A stretch of 64,000 nt of DNA from JAPLNB01 sp964451955 (GTDB taxonomy: Bacteria; Planctomycetota; Phycisphaerae; Tepidisphaerales; Tepidisphaeraceae): NCBI GenBank assembly GCA_964451955.1, contig CAYVKG010000005.1, forward strand, positions 29,675-93,674, in the 5' to 3' direction. This document shows, piece after piece, positions 42,705 to 52,020 of this stretch. The translations under genes were made by a program, and so were the position numbers. The stretch's first letter is position 1; each line of letters opens with the position of its first letter. Under the pieces are notes generated by a model that was given only the letters and a program-made list of their open reading frames with translations, searched no databases and was not told where the DNA came from.

Positions 42705-45044
42705 ATGTCTGAACAGATTGAGTCCAGGATTCTGACATATTTGAAGTCAGAACACGCGCGGGCGCTGCGTCCGCGCAAACTCGCAAGAGTCCTTGAGGTC
42801 GAAGGTGACGAGTACCATGCCTTTCGGCATTCCCTCAAGCAGCTGATGCGCGAAGGACGCGTAGTCCTCGGCGGCAGCGGGGCCATCGTGCTGCCCACCC
42901 AGAAGAACCGCGCTGACCTCATCGTCGGCACCTATCGCCAGCATCGCCGCGGATTCGGCTTCGTCGTTCCGCGCGACCCGGCCACGCACGAGGATCTCTA
43001 CATCCCGGAAGGCGCCAACGCCGGCGCCATCAGTGGCGATGTCGTGTCCGCTAGGATCACCAGCCGCGGCCAACGCGATGGCAAGACCATCTATGAAGGC
43101 TGCATTGTCGATATTGTCGAGCGCACACACACCCGCTTTGTGGGCACACTTGCCCGACAGCACGGACAGTGGATTGTTCTGCCTGACGGCAACGTCCTTA
43201 CCAGTCCCATCCTTACCCCCGATGCCGCGTCTCGCCACATCAAGGTCGGCACAAAGGTCGTCGTCGAACTTACCTCCCATCCCGAAAAAGGACACTGGGC
43301 ACAAGGTGTGATCGAAGACGTCCTGGGCCAGGCAGGTGAGAAGGACGTCGACCTCCAATCGGTCATCGTTCAGTTCAACCTTCCCGGCGAGTTCCCCGAG
43401 CAGGTGCTCGCCCAGGCTCGGCACGCCATTGACCGCTTCAATGCCGCCCACGACTGGTCCGACCGATATGATCTTTCCGATGAGGTCATCTGCACCATCG
43501 ATCCCGATGACGCCAAGGACTACGACGATGCGATCAGCCTTCGCCATCGCGACAACGGTCTCTGGGAACTCGGGGTTCACATTGCCGACGTTGCCTATTT
43601 CGTTCCCGTCGGTTCGCCCCTCGACCAGGAAGCCATGGACCGCGGCAATAGCTGCTACTTCCCCGGCCATGTCATCCCGATGCTTCCGCCCATACTCAGT
43701 AACGGCGTCTGTTCACTCCAGCAAGGCGTCCCCCGCCTCTGTAAGAGCGCCTTCATCACCTTTGACGAGGATGCCAAACCCGCCGGCGTCCGATTTGCCA
43801 ACACGATCATCAAATCCGCCGCTCGTCTGCGATACCGCGAAGCCCAGGCGATCATCGACCGTGCCGACCGGATTCCCCATCCCGAGGGCGATCGCACCCT
43901 TGCCGACTACGACCCTGCGGTTGTGAGCCTTCTGGACAACATGAACATTCTGGCTAAACGGATCGAGAAACGCCGCCAAGCCCAGGGTCAGGTCGTTCTC
44001 GATCTGCCGGAAGTCGAATTGGTCCTCGATGACGAAGGCAAGGTCGTCGGCACCGAACAGGAAGACTCGAGTTTCACTCACACGCTTATCGAGATGTTCA
44101 TGGTCGAGGCCAACGAAGCCGTCGCTCGCCTTCTCGACTCCCAGAGTGTTCCCTTCATGCGGCGAATCCACCCGGGCCCGGAAATTGACAGTTCCGAGCG
44201 ACTGCGCCATTTCGTTGAGGTGGCTGGATATCGACTCCCAAAGTCCCTCGACCATAGGGCCATCCAATCCCTGCTTAATTCTGTGCGAGGCCGCCCCGAA
44301 AGCTATGCCATCAATCTCGCCGTTCTCAAAAGCCTCAGCCGCGCCGAGTATTCGCCCGAACCCATCGGCCACTACGCGCTCGCCAGCGAGCACTACTGCC
44401 ACTTCACCTCCCCCATTCGCCGATATGCCGACCTCATGATCCACCGGCTCCTCGACGCCTACATCAAGGCTCGCGACGCCGCCGACCGCTCCCACCGCCG
44501 CTCGAAGAAAGTCCAGTTCGATGGCGTCATCCCCTACGAGAAGCTCGTTGAGATCGGGCGCCGCATCAGTTTTACTGAACGCCGCGCCGACGATGCCGAA
44601 CGCGAACTCCGCCAGGTCAAAATCCTTGAACTGCTCCAAAACCACATCGGCGACGAGTTCTCAGGGGTCGTCACCGGCATCACCAATTTCGGCATCTTCG
44701 TGCAGATTCGCGATTATCTGATCGATGGCCTGATTCGCTACGAAGACCTCATGGATGACTGGTGGCAAGTTGACGAACGTGCGGGAATCGCTCGCGGCGA
44801 ACGCACCGGCAAGCGGATCGGCATCGGCGACGTCGCCACCGTCCTGGTTGTCGGCGTCGATCTGCCCCGCCGAGAGCTGAAACTTGCCATCCGACAACTA
44901 TTTGGCCGCGACGGCCAGGCGGCCGCGCAGCCACAGCCCCCCAAGGACGGCAATCGCAAAAAGAGCCGCCATGAACCGGGCTCCAAGCGCCACAAGGCCA
45001 GCGCTCGCCGGATTCCCAAACACCGTCCCCGCCGCCGTCGATAA
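42705..45044 (+). CDS. rnr: Exoribonuclease R
   Basis: 779 residues. Winged helix (SRILTYLKSEHARALRPRKLARVLEV), cold-shock domains (RGFGFVVPRDPATHEDLYIP), the RNB catalytic domain with the metal-binding Asp cluster 'CTIDPDDAKDYDDAI', 'GVHIADVAYFV', 'MLPPILSNGVCSLQQGVPR' and 'EHYCHFTSPIRRYADLMIHR', and an S1 domain (FSGVVTGITNFGIFVQI). The C-terminal ~45 residues are very basic (KSRHEPGSKRHKASARRI), as in RNase R. It degrades structured RNA from the 3' end. Strong AAAAGGAGATT before ATG. Confidence 0.96.
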   Translation: MSEQIESRILTYLKSEHARALRPRKLARVLEVEGDEYHAFRHSLKQLMREGRVVLGGSGAIVLPTQKNRADLIVGTYRQHRRGFGFVVPRDPATHEDLYIPEGANAGAISGDVVSARITSRGQRDGKTIYEGCIVDIVERTHTRFVGTLARQHGQWIVLPDGNVLTSPILTPDAASRHIKVGTKVVVELTSHPEKGHWAQGVIEDVLGQAGEKDVDLQSVIVQFNLPGEFPEQVLAQARHAIDRFNAAHDWSDRYDLSDEVICTIDPDDAKDYDDAISLRHRDNGLWELGVHIADVAYFVPVGSPLDQEAMDRGNSCYFPGHVIPMLPPILSNGVCSLQQGVPRLCKSAFITFDEDAKPAGVRFANTIIKSAARLRYREAQAIIDRADRIPHPEGDRTLADYDPAVVSLLDNMNILAKRIEKRRQAQGQVVLDLPEVELVLDDEGKVVGTEQEDSSFTHTLIEMFMVEANEAVARLLDSQSVPFMRRIHPGPEIDSSERLRHFVEVAGYRLPKSLDHRAIQSLLNSVRGRPESYAINLAVLKSLSRAEYSPEPIGHYALASEHYCHFTSPIRRYADLMIHRLLDAYIKARDAADRSHRRSKKVQFDGVIPYEKLVEIGRRISFTERRADDAERELRQVKILELLQNHIGDEFSGVVTGITNFGIFVQIRDYLIDGLIRYEDLMDDWWQVDERAGIARGERTGKRIGIGDVATVLVVGVDLPRRELKLAIRQLFGRDGQAAAQPQPPKDGNRKKSRHEPGSKRHKASARRIPKHRPRRRR

Positions 45045-45176
45045 CCCGCTTCAAACAGCGTCGTTATCGCCGCATAGGCCAACTCCAGTGCTTGCCCCAA
45101 GGGCGACTGGTATTAAAGGGGGGCAGTTTAACATCGTGAAGAATCCGTCTGGCATTGGATTGCCAACGAGGAGAAT

Positions 45177-45195
45177 CACCGCGATGCGCGCGGTG
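45177..45195. terminator. Hairpin between convergent RNase R and TPR-protease genes
   Basis: CACCGCG-ATGCG-CGCGGTG, a perfect 7-bp stem, lies between the two convergent genes. It lacks a T-run; bidirectional terminator role is a guess. Confidence 0.3.
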
Positions 45196-45241
45196 GGACA
45201 GCCTGAGTTCTTGGGTCGCAAACAGCGTTTTCGTATCGAAT

Positions 45242-46822
45242 TCAGCGCATGGAGAGGACGCAGACGGTGGATTGCTTGAGTTTGGCGACGACCTGTTCGG
45301 CATTAAGGACTGGGGCATTGGCGGAGGAAGCGGCAACGGTGGGTTTGACGTTGTTCCTTTCGAGGAACTTGCGGATTTTGCCGGCGCTGATGGCCATGCC
45401 GTAGCTGTCTTCGGTTTGGGTGTTGCCGCTCTTCATGGTGATGATGCCGATGACTTGAGCGTGGCTGTTGACGAGTGGGCCACCGGAATTGCCGGGATTG
45501 ACCTTGGCATCGACGAGGAGGTCGACGCCGGACGGGGCGTTGCTCTGGCCGCTGACGATGCCCTGGGTGATTTTGAGGGTAGCGCCGATTTTGAACAGTA
45601 AGGGGAAGCCGAGGACGAAGCACTGAGCGCCTTCGGGCGGATAGTCGGTGGAGGCGAGTGAGACGGGCTGAAGTTTGGTGTCGGTCTTGACCTTGATGAG
45701 AGCCAGGTCGAGTTCCTCATCGATCTTGACGATCTCGGCGGGTTTCTGGACGTTGCCAGGCAGCAGAACCATGAAGTTCTTGCCTTTCTCGACGACATGG
45801 CGGTTCGTGAGGATGAGGCCGTCTTCGTTGAGAACGAAGCCGGTGCCTGCCGAGGCAGCGCCAGGGGTGCCGTTGTCGGGGCTGCCGGGGATGCCGGGCT
45901 GCTGGCTTTTCGGGGGCAGGAGGTGGAACTGAGTGGTGGCGCTGGCGATCTGATGTTTTGCGGCGAGGAGTCTGGCGGCATCAATGGCGGGTTTAAATCG
46001 CGGGAGATCTCTGAGTGAAGGCGGGGAGGCTTCGAGGGTATTGATGAGGTTCTGTGCCAGGGCCTTGTTGTCTTCGATCTTGACGGCTCGATAGAGGAGA
46101 TCGATGGCGCGGCTGAACTCGCGTTTGCGAGCCATGACGACGCCGAGATTATTGAGGGCATCGCAGGCATTAGGGGAAAGTCGAAGGCAGTGTTCGAAAT
46201 GGCGGGCGGCGTCGTTTTCTTTTCCGGAAACGAGGGCGATGCTCCCGAGGGAGGAGATGGCGGCGTAGTTGTTGGGGTAGATCTTGATGGCCTCTTCAAG
46301 CTTCTTGACTGCGGCGAGGGTTTGGTTGTTCTTGATCATCTCGCTGGCCTCATTGCAGAGGGCGGCAGAGCGATCGAGCAACTGCTTCAGTTCTGGGCCC
46401 CCGACCCATTTGCCATTGATCTTCTGGGCGTTTTCAGATGCGAGTTTCTTCCATTTTTCCAACTCGGCGTTGGCGTTTGCGCGGTCGGCCTCAGTGGGCT
46501 TGCCTTCGAGGTATTTCTGCCAGATGGCAAGGGCGGCGCTGGGGGAATCGACGGCCTCGGCCTGGGACTTGGCGGCGGCGAAGGAGGCGGAGGCGCCCGG
46601 CGCAACGGCGCTCCCGGACGTAACTGACTGAACGTCCGCAAAGGGGATGATGCGGCTCTTGCCGTCAGGGGTCTTGACCCAGTAGCTATTGTCCTGGGTG
46701 ATTACAGTGCCCTCGAGGACAGTTCCGTCTTTGAGCGTTATCCGGTCGCCCGAGACGAGCGAGCAGAGCGCCAGCAATAAAACGGCCGGCTTGAGCCAAC
46801 GGAACAAAGAAGATTGCTGCAT
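45242..46822 (-). CDS. Secreted TPR protein with C-terminal trypsin-like (HtrA-type) protease
   Basis: 526 residues from ATG 46822 with GGAGGTGGT directly upstream. Signal peptide (VLLLALCSLVSG), a small beta domain (ITLKDGTVLEGTVITQDN, like a PilZ- or SH3-type barrel), then TPR repeats (~165-290: IYPNNYAAISSLGSIALVSG, LSPNACDALNNLGVVMAR). A Pro/Gly linker leads to an S1C protease domain with the triad His (ILTNRHVVEKG), Asp (EELDLALIKV) and Ser (NPGNSGGPLVNS). There is no PDZ domain. HtrA proteins usually have the protease first, so the order is reversed. Probably acts on proteins in the envelope. Confidence 0.88.
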   Translation of the reverse strand: MQQSSLFRWLKPAVLLLALCSLVSGDRITLKDGTVLEGTVITQDNSYWVKTPDGKSRIIPFADVQSVTSGSAVAPGASASFAAAKSQAEAVDSPSAALAIWQKYLEGKPTEADRANANAELEKWKKLASENAQKINGKWVGGPELKQLLDRSAALCNEASEMIKNNQTLAAVKKLEEAIKIYPNNYAAISSLGSIALVSGKENDAARHFEHCLRLSPNACDALNNLGVVMARKREFSRAIDLLYRAVKIEDNKALAQNLINTLEASPPSLRDLPRFKPAIDAARLLAAKHQIASATTQFHLLPPKSQQPGIPGSPDNGTPGAASAGTGFVLNEDGLILTNRHVVEKGKNFMVLLPGNVQKPAEIVKIDEELDLALIKVKTDTKLQPVSLASTDYPPEGAQCFVLGFPLLFKIGATLKITQGIVSGQSNAPSGVDLLVDAKVNPGNSGGPLVNSHAQVIGIITMKSGNTQTEDSYGMAISAGKIRKFLERNNVKPTVAASSANAPVLNAEQVVAKLKQSTVCVLSMR

Positions 46823-46930
46823 ACCACCTCCACATTGCAGGCAGACGCGGCGCGGGGCGTTGTCATCCGCAAGAACACTGATACCAGATACTCTGGTTGC
46901 AGACAAGGCAAATCCGGCAACGGGGGCGAC

Positions 46931-47590
46931 TTATGTTGCTTTGGCCCGGGCGGCCTTGATCGACGCGACGAACGCCTGGGCGTTTGCAGTGATGGCGGGC
47001 CAGTCTTTTCTGGCAATGGAGTCTTGGGTGACGAGGGAAGAGCCGGCTCCGACAAAATACGCGCCGGCCTGGATCCAATCGGCGACGTTCTTGAGGTTGA
47101 CGCCACCGGTGGGGGTAAGCTTGAGTTGGGGAAGGGGCGCCAGCAGATCACGGAAGTAACCGGGGCCAAGCGTGCTGGAGGGGAAGACCTTGACGGTATC
47201 GGCGCCAGCGGACCAAGCAGCGAGGATCTCGGTGGGGGTGTACGCGCCCGGGATGGAAATCTTGCCGTAGCGTTTGGTGATCTCAATGATGGCCGGGTTG
47301 AGCGTGGGGGCGACGACGAACTGGGCGCCTGCAGCGATGGCGTCACGCGCGGTGGCGGGGTCGAGCACGGTGCCGACCCCGACGACGGCTTGGTCACCGA
47401 AGTGATCGGCGAGCATTTCGATGGCGGCAATGGCCTTTGGAGTGGTCATGGTGACTTCAATCGCGGGCGTGCCACCAGCGAGGAGTGCTCGGCTGATGTC
47501 GAGGAGGATTTCCTTAGAGGGTGCTCGCATGACAGCGACGACGCCGGAATCCGCGATGACGTTCAGAAGTTGTTCTTTGGTGCGGGGCAC
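46931..47590 (-). CDS. KDPG/KDPGal-type aldolase (class I)
   Basis: 219 residues from GTG 47590, preceded by AAGGAGAGCCC; upstream codons continue in frame but have no other start. TIM barrel of the Eda family: 'SGVVAVMRAPSKE', catalytic Glu in 'AIEVTMTTPKA', 'VVGVGTVLDPATARDAIAAGAQFVVAPTL', Schiff-base Lys in 'GADTVKVFPSS' and 'LTPTGGVNLKN'. It splits 2-keto-3-deoxy-6-phosphogluconate or -galactonate to pyruvate and glyceraldehyde-3-phosphate. It lies in the same orientation as GH52, consistent with sugar catabolism. Confidence 0.9.
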   Translation of the reverse strand: MPRTKEQLLNVIADSGVVAVMRAPSKEILLDISRALLAGGTPAIEVTMTTPKAIAAIEMLADHFGDQAVVGVGTVLDPATARDAIAAGAQFVVAPTLNPAIIEITKRYGKISIPGAYTPTEILAAWSAGADTVKVFPSSTLGPGYFRDLLAPLPQLKLTPTGGVNLKNVADWIQAGAYFVGAGSSLVTQDSIARKDWPAITANAQAFVASIKAARAKAT

Positions 47591-47649
47591 GGGCTCTCCT
47601 TCAAGAGGACGTCGGGACTGTATGGTGAGAGTGGGCAGGGAGCAACCTG

Positions 47650-47919
47650 CTACGGGGTTTCGTACCAGACGCGGATAAACTGGTGCCAGTAGCTGGCCAC
47701 TTCGCCGGACGAGCGGAGAGCGGGGTCGGAGCTGCCTTCTTCGCCTTGCCGGTGGATATTGGGGAGCACGACGGTTTCGATGTTGATGACCTTGACGCCA
47801 GCTTGTTGGATCCATTGGTTGGCCATGTCCAGGGCCTGTTCGAGCGTGCCATATTGTGCCGACCTCAGAAAGCCGGCCGGGCTAAATTGAGGGGGCACGA
47901 AATCGAAGTAGCGTATCAT
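47650..47919 (-). CDS. Small conserved-looking protein of unknown function
   Basis: 89 residues from ATG 47919, preceded by AAAGGAGAATCCGC. 'MIRYFDFVPPQFSPAGFLRSAQ', 'TLEQALDMANQWIQQAGVKVINIETVVLPNIHR' and 'WHQFIRVWYET' suggest a small alpha/beta fold. No signal peptide or known motif. The good ribosome binding site and coding-like composition make it real. It sits between GH52 and the aldolase on the same strand. Confidence 0.7.
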   Translation of the reverse strand: MIRYFDFVPPQFSPAGFLRSAQYGTLEQALDMANQWIQQAGVKVINIETVVLPNIHRQGEEGSSDPALRSSGEVASYWHQFIRVWYETP

Positions 47920-48024
47920 GCGGATTCTCCTTTGCTGCGGATGCACCAGATAGGATGGCCGGAAGCATGATGCGGTTTTTGTGGGTGTTCGCAAGCGGAT
48001 AACACTCACAAACTTCAAGCGACT

Positions 48025-50196
48025 CTATTCGCGGTCGAGCCAGAGAATGGACGTGACTCCACGAGGGTAGTACTTGCTTTCCTTGGCAGTGCCGTTAACG
48101 ATCTGATCGGAGAAGGCCCAGTAGGCGCCAGGGCCCTCAGTAAGCCACTTGACATGGGTGGCATCGGCACCTGGGAAGACAGCGGAAAGCTTGGGATGCT
48201 GATGGACGCGGAAGACCTTGCAGGCAACATGTTGGAAGAGGGCGATCTTGCTGAGCCAGGTGTTGTCGCTGCTGCTGGACAGGCGCAAGCCACCGTCGGG
48301 GAAGAGGTTAGCCGATTGCGGGTCGGCCAGGAGCGCAAAGGTGTGATGCTGGAGGGCATGGAGGAACTCCGCGAAGGGGCCATCGGGATTGAGGACGCTG
48401 TTCCCGTAATCCCAGTAGAGAACGTACGCGAGTGGCTCGATAGCGGGGAGGATGCGGGAACGGAAGGCGGGGTTGTGGGGCTCGAACACTGCGGGGAGGA
48501 ATCCGTCGGGGAGCATTTGGCTGGTGATGGTCTCGGCGGTTTGCGCGGCGACCGCGATCCAGCGGTCCCGTTCATCGAGATCGGAAAGGTGGGCATAGAG
48601 TTTGGCGAGGCCGACGTAGGCGGCGAAGCATTTCACGGCGAGGTAGAGGTTGTTTCTCGCCTGCCCGAGGGACTGATCGAGGGAGTCATAGGTGGTGATT
48701 TCGGACCCGGTCCGGCAGCGGGAGCTGTCGATGCGCATGATGCCGGTGCGGTGCTGGGGGTCGGGGTGGTCGCGGTTGAGCATGCTTTGGGCGCTGGCGG
48801 CAATGGTGGGGCGGTTGCTTTCCAGCCAGGACAGGTCGGCAGTCTTTGTAACATAGCAGGCCGCCATGATAATCCAATTGCAGAGTTGCTCCTGGGTCAT
48901 ATACGAGAAGCAGCCGGTGAGATGGGGCAGTTCATAGGAACTATGGCCGGGCGGGGAAAAGTTGTTGTGGACGCCCATGTCGTGGCAGAAGGAAAGGCCG
49001 CACTGATCGGTGTAGCTGTAGTATTGGCGGAAATTGTCGAGGAGGTTGCGTACGACCCAGGGGTTGTATCTGAGTTCCCAGAAGACGTGGTCCATGGCAA
49101 GGTCGAGGGTGTTCATCATGCAGTACTCGCCCTCGTTGACGATCCAGAATGGTCGGCCGGCGACATCGAGGAGTTGTGTGGAACCGTAATAGGAGCGGGT
49201 GGCGTGCGAGAGGAGGAACTGCTGATCTGAAGAAAGCCCGGAGTCGATCAGTTCGCGATCGCGGGCTTTGGCTGCAGCGACCCGTTGGTCCCATGAAGAG
49301 AGGGCCTGGTCGAGAACGTCGTTGAGACTGGTGAAGCAGCGGGCGTAAGCGTAGACGCCTTCCAGGCGTGTGGTGGCGGGGCCGTCAACAAAAGAGCCGA
49401 TGGCGATGGTCATGACGTATCGTTTCCCGGGCGGGACGACGAATCCGAGACCGGGGCAGTTGCCCAAGCGGTGCACGGGGTTGTTCGGGTCGGTCAGACC
49501 ATCGACGAGGTTGGACCGCATGAACGCGAAGGGAGTGTCGGGCAGATGGATGGCGTTGTCGCAGCCGGCGGTGCAGTCGTAGACTTCGGCGGCGACACCC
49601 ACGCTCCGGCCCAGCGCGAACCCTACGCGGCCGGTGCCGAGTCCATAGTCGATGATGCGAGATCCTGGTTCGTTGAAAGCGATAGCGAAGAAGGCGGTCT
49701 TGGGCTGATGGCCGTTGGTGTTATCCATAGCGAGTTCCGCGACTACCGCGGGCAGGATCGCTTGACGGAGGTCGTGGAGGGAGGCGGAATCGGGATGAGG
49801 GATGGGGCCGAAGGGGGTGAAGACGGCAAAGAGCAGATCGGCCGATTCCCATGAATCGGAGGCCCATCCGTAGCGTCGCACGATGCGATCCTTGGCAATG
49901 GAGCAGACCGAAGGTTGGTTTGCGTTCTTGGTGGTCGGCTGTTGAGCGGGGGTGGTCTCATGAGGGAGGTGATCGGTTTGGAAAAAAGGCAGGCATTGCA
50001 GGGGGGACTTGGCGTGTCGAGGGCCGTCTTTGACCCCGACGTAGATATCCTGGTTGGCGGGTCTGCCGAGTTGAAGGCCAAGGCCGCCGCGGGTTCCGAA
50101 GTGGCCGCAGGTGAAGGAGAAGAAGGCACCCATGGGCGCATGTTGGGCGTTGAAGCTGATGTTGCCGGTGAAGGGTGGAACTGTCGCGGTACTCAT
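48025..50196 (-). CDS. GH52 beta-xylosidase
   Basis: 723 residues from ATG 50196; no signal peptide, so cytoplasmic. It is alignable by eye along its length with Geobacillus XynB2-type GH52: 'NISFNAQHAPMGAFFSFTCG', 'GGLGLQLGRPANQDIYVGV', 'VVAELAMDNTNG', 'QQFLLSHATRSYYGSTQLL', 'WIVNEGEYCMMNTLDLAMD' (nucleophile Glu region), 'SFCHDMGVHNNFSPPGHSSYE', 'EITTYDSLDQSLGQARNNLYLA' (acid/base Asp region), 'FPDGGLRLSSSSDNTWLSKI' and 'YYPRGVTSILWLDRE' at the end. It would release xylose from xylo-oligosaccharides with retention. There is no Shine-Dalgarno before the ATG; a TAAGAT eight bases upstream hints at a leaderless transcript. Confidence 0.93.
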   Translation of the reverse strand: MSTATVPPFTGNISFNAQHAPMGAFFSFTCGHFGTRGGLGLQLGRPANQDIYVGVKDGPRHAKSPLQCLPFFQTDHLPHETTPAQQPTTKNANQPSVCSIAKDRIVRRYGWASDSWESADLLFAVFTPFGPIPHPDSASLHDLRQAILPAVVAELAMDNTNGHQPKTAFFAIAFNEPGSRIIDYGLGTGRVGFALGRSVGVAAEVYDCTAGCDNAIHLPDTPFAFMRSNLVDGLTDPNNPVHRLGNCPGLGFVVPPGKRYVMTIAIGSFVDGPATTRLEGVYAYARCFTSLNDVLDQALSSWDQRVAAAKARDRELIDSGLSSDQQFLLSHATRSYYGSTQLLDVAGRPFWIVNEGEYCMMNTLDLAMDHVFWELRYNPWVVRNLLDNFRQYYSYTDQCGLSFCHDMGVHNNFSPPGHSSYELPHLTGCFSYMTQEQLCNWIIMAACYVTKTADLSWLESNRPTIAASAQSMLNRDHPDPQHRTGIMRIDSSRCRTGSEITTYDSLDQSLGQARNNLYLAVKCFAAYVGLAKLYAHLSDLDERDRWIAVAAQTAETITSQMLPDGFLPAVFEPHNPAFRSRILPAIEPLAYVLYWDYGNSVLNPDGPFAEFLHALQHHTFALLADPQSANLFPDGGLRLSSSSDNTWLSKIALFQHVACKVFRVHQHPKLSAVFPGADATHVKWLTEGPGAYWAFSDQIVNGTAKESKYYPRGVTSILWLDRE

Positions 50197-50362
50197 GGAG
50201 GATAATCTTATGCACTTGCAGCGCAGGCTGAAACATGGCGCGGCAGTGTGCCGCGATTGGCCGGATGGGCCGTCATTCGCTATGCTGTTGGGCTTGTGGC
50301 CAGGACGGGCGCTAGGTTGCGTGCTGGCGAGGTCAAAGGGTCTTCGTCTACGGTGAATACTC

Positions 50363-51892
50363 ATGCGGCGTGAAAAGGCCAACGATTCCATGAAACTGAC
50401 GAAACACACTCCGGCGCGGATGATTGAATTCCTTGAGAGTCGGCGAATGCTGGCCAGCACGATCGGCTACGTGGTGAACTATGGTCAGGAGGACCAGGCT
50501 GATACGGGTTATTCGGTGGCGGTGGATTCGGCAGGGAATTCGTATGTGACGGGCACCTTTCAAGCCGCGATAAACGTGAATCCGCTGGGGCCGGAGATGC
50601 TACTAAAGCGAGGCAATGGCAATGGCGTGTTCATCGTGAAATACGACCCCAACGGGTTGGTGGTCTGGGCGAAGCGACTGGTCGGGAAGGGGGATAGCTA
50701 TGGGAGGCAGATCAAGCTGGGGCCGACGGGCGATGTGTATGTTGCTGGTACGTACAGCAAGGCCCTCCGTTTGGATGGTTTGAGCGAGCCGCTGATGACC
50801 AGCGCAGGCGGGCAGGACGTCTTCATCATGCGGTTCAGCAACAGCGGCAGACTGCTGTGGAAGGGGAGTCTGGGCGGGAAGAAAGACGACGGCGTGAATG
50901 CGATGGCGGTAGGGCCGGATGGGGACATCTACCTTGGCGGGTGGATTCGTCTTGAGGGTGATATCGATCCCACCACTGCAGGCAAGATTAACGTCAAGAC
51001 GCGTGGCACGGACGACACGTTCATCCAGCGACTGAGCAAGAAAGATGGCCGTGTCAGATGGCACCAGGTCTTCGGCGAGCGAGATACCGGTGAGGCGATG
51101 ATTGACCTCGCGGTGGATGCGAAAGGGGGGCTGTTGGTTGCCGGCACGTTCCAGCGGGAAGTCGAATTTGATCGCGGGAATTCGGCGTTCACTCGGGACA
51201 GCGAGGGGAAGCGCACGGACATCTACTATGGTCGGCTGATCGCGAAGACCGGAAAATGGGATTATCTCAGGACGTTCGGCAGTTCGGATACGGAGGCGTG
51301 TGGCGGGCTGGCGCTGGACCCGGCTGGCGGTGCGTTCTACCTGACAGGTCTATTCCGGTCGGCCATGGAGATGATCCCCGGCGATGACAGCTCGATGCTG
51401 GATCCTGTCGGCGAACAGGATGTGTTTGTCGCCAAGTTCAACTCGGTCGGCAAGATGGTCTGGGCCAGGCAGATTGGCGGCGAGGACGCCACCACCGTTG
51501 CCACGGGCTTGGCTGTCGATCCCGCGGGCAACGTTCATGCGACGGGGTACTTCAACGAGACCGTCATCGTGGACGCGGGCAAGGCGAACACAGAACTCGT
51601 TGTCGACAAGTCGGGTGACGGCAGGACGCCGTTCAGCACAGTGCGATCGTCCGAAGTGTACACCGTCAAGTTCAGGTCGAATGGTGCGCTGCGTTACGCG
51701 AAACAGATCGGCGGGGACGACTCCGGCATCGTCTCAGAGGACATCACCGTCGACGCTGGCGGCAACGTATACTTGACGGGCAGCTTCAATGGCTTGACCA
51801 ATTTCGCGCCTGCTCCCGGAACGCCTGTCTTCCGCGACACCGACGACAACCGCAGATCGGCTGCTGCGTTCCTGGTAAAGATCCTGGCCTGA
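50363..51892 (+). CDS. LEPR-XLL-type surface protein with SBBP-like beta-propeller repeats
   Basis: 509 residues. The N-terminus reads basic residues then FLESRRMLAS (residues 23-32), the planctomycete LEPR-XLL signal; ATG 50390 is a possible later start. The rest is a series of ~45-residue repeats of the SBBP/propeller type ('YSVAVDSAGNSYVTGTF', 'VFIVKYDPNGLVVWAKRL', 'AMAVGPDGDIYLGGW', 'LAVDPAGNVHATGYF', 'ITVDAGGNVYLTGSF'), alternating with 'VFIMRFSNSGRLLW' strands. It is predicted to be extracellular, perhaps binding. Divergent from GH52. Confidence 0.85.
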   Translation: MRREKANDSMKLTKHTPARMIEFLESRRMLASTIGYVVNYGQEDQADTGYSVAVDSAGNSYVTGTFQAAINVNPLGPEMLLKRGNGNGVFIVKYDPNGLVVWAKRLVGKGDSYGRQIKLGPTGDVYVAGTYSKALRLDGLSEPLMTSAGGQDVFIMRFSNSGRLLWKGSLGGKKDDGVNAMAVGPDGDIYLGGWIRLEGDIDPTTAGKINVKTRGTDDTFIQRLSKKDGRVRWHQVFGERDTGEAMIDLAVDAKGGLLVAGTFQREVEFDRGNSAFTRDSEGKRTDIYYGRLIAKTGKWDYLRTFGSSDTEACGGLALDPAGGAFYLTGLFRSAMEMIPGDDSSMLDPVGEQDVFVAKFNSVGKMVWARQIGGEDATTVATGLAVDPAGNVHATGYFNETVIVDAGKANTELVVDKSGDGRTPFSTVRSSEVYTVKFRSNGALRYAKQIGGDDSGIVSEDITVDAGGNVYLTGSFNGLTNFAPAPGTPVFRDTDDNRRSAAAFLVKILA

Positions 51893-52020
51893 CGGTCCGA
51901 TCGGTTGGAGCGAGGCATCGCGCGAGGCGGCGGTGAATGGCATGGAGCGGTGGCTGCCGAGGCCGATCCATGTGTATGCGAGAGGCTGTACGGTGGGGGA
52001 GTTGGCAGGAGGCTGATAGG

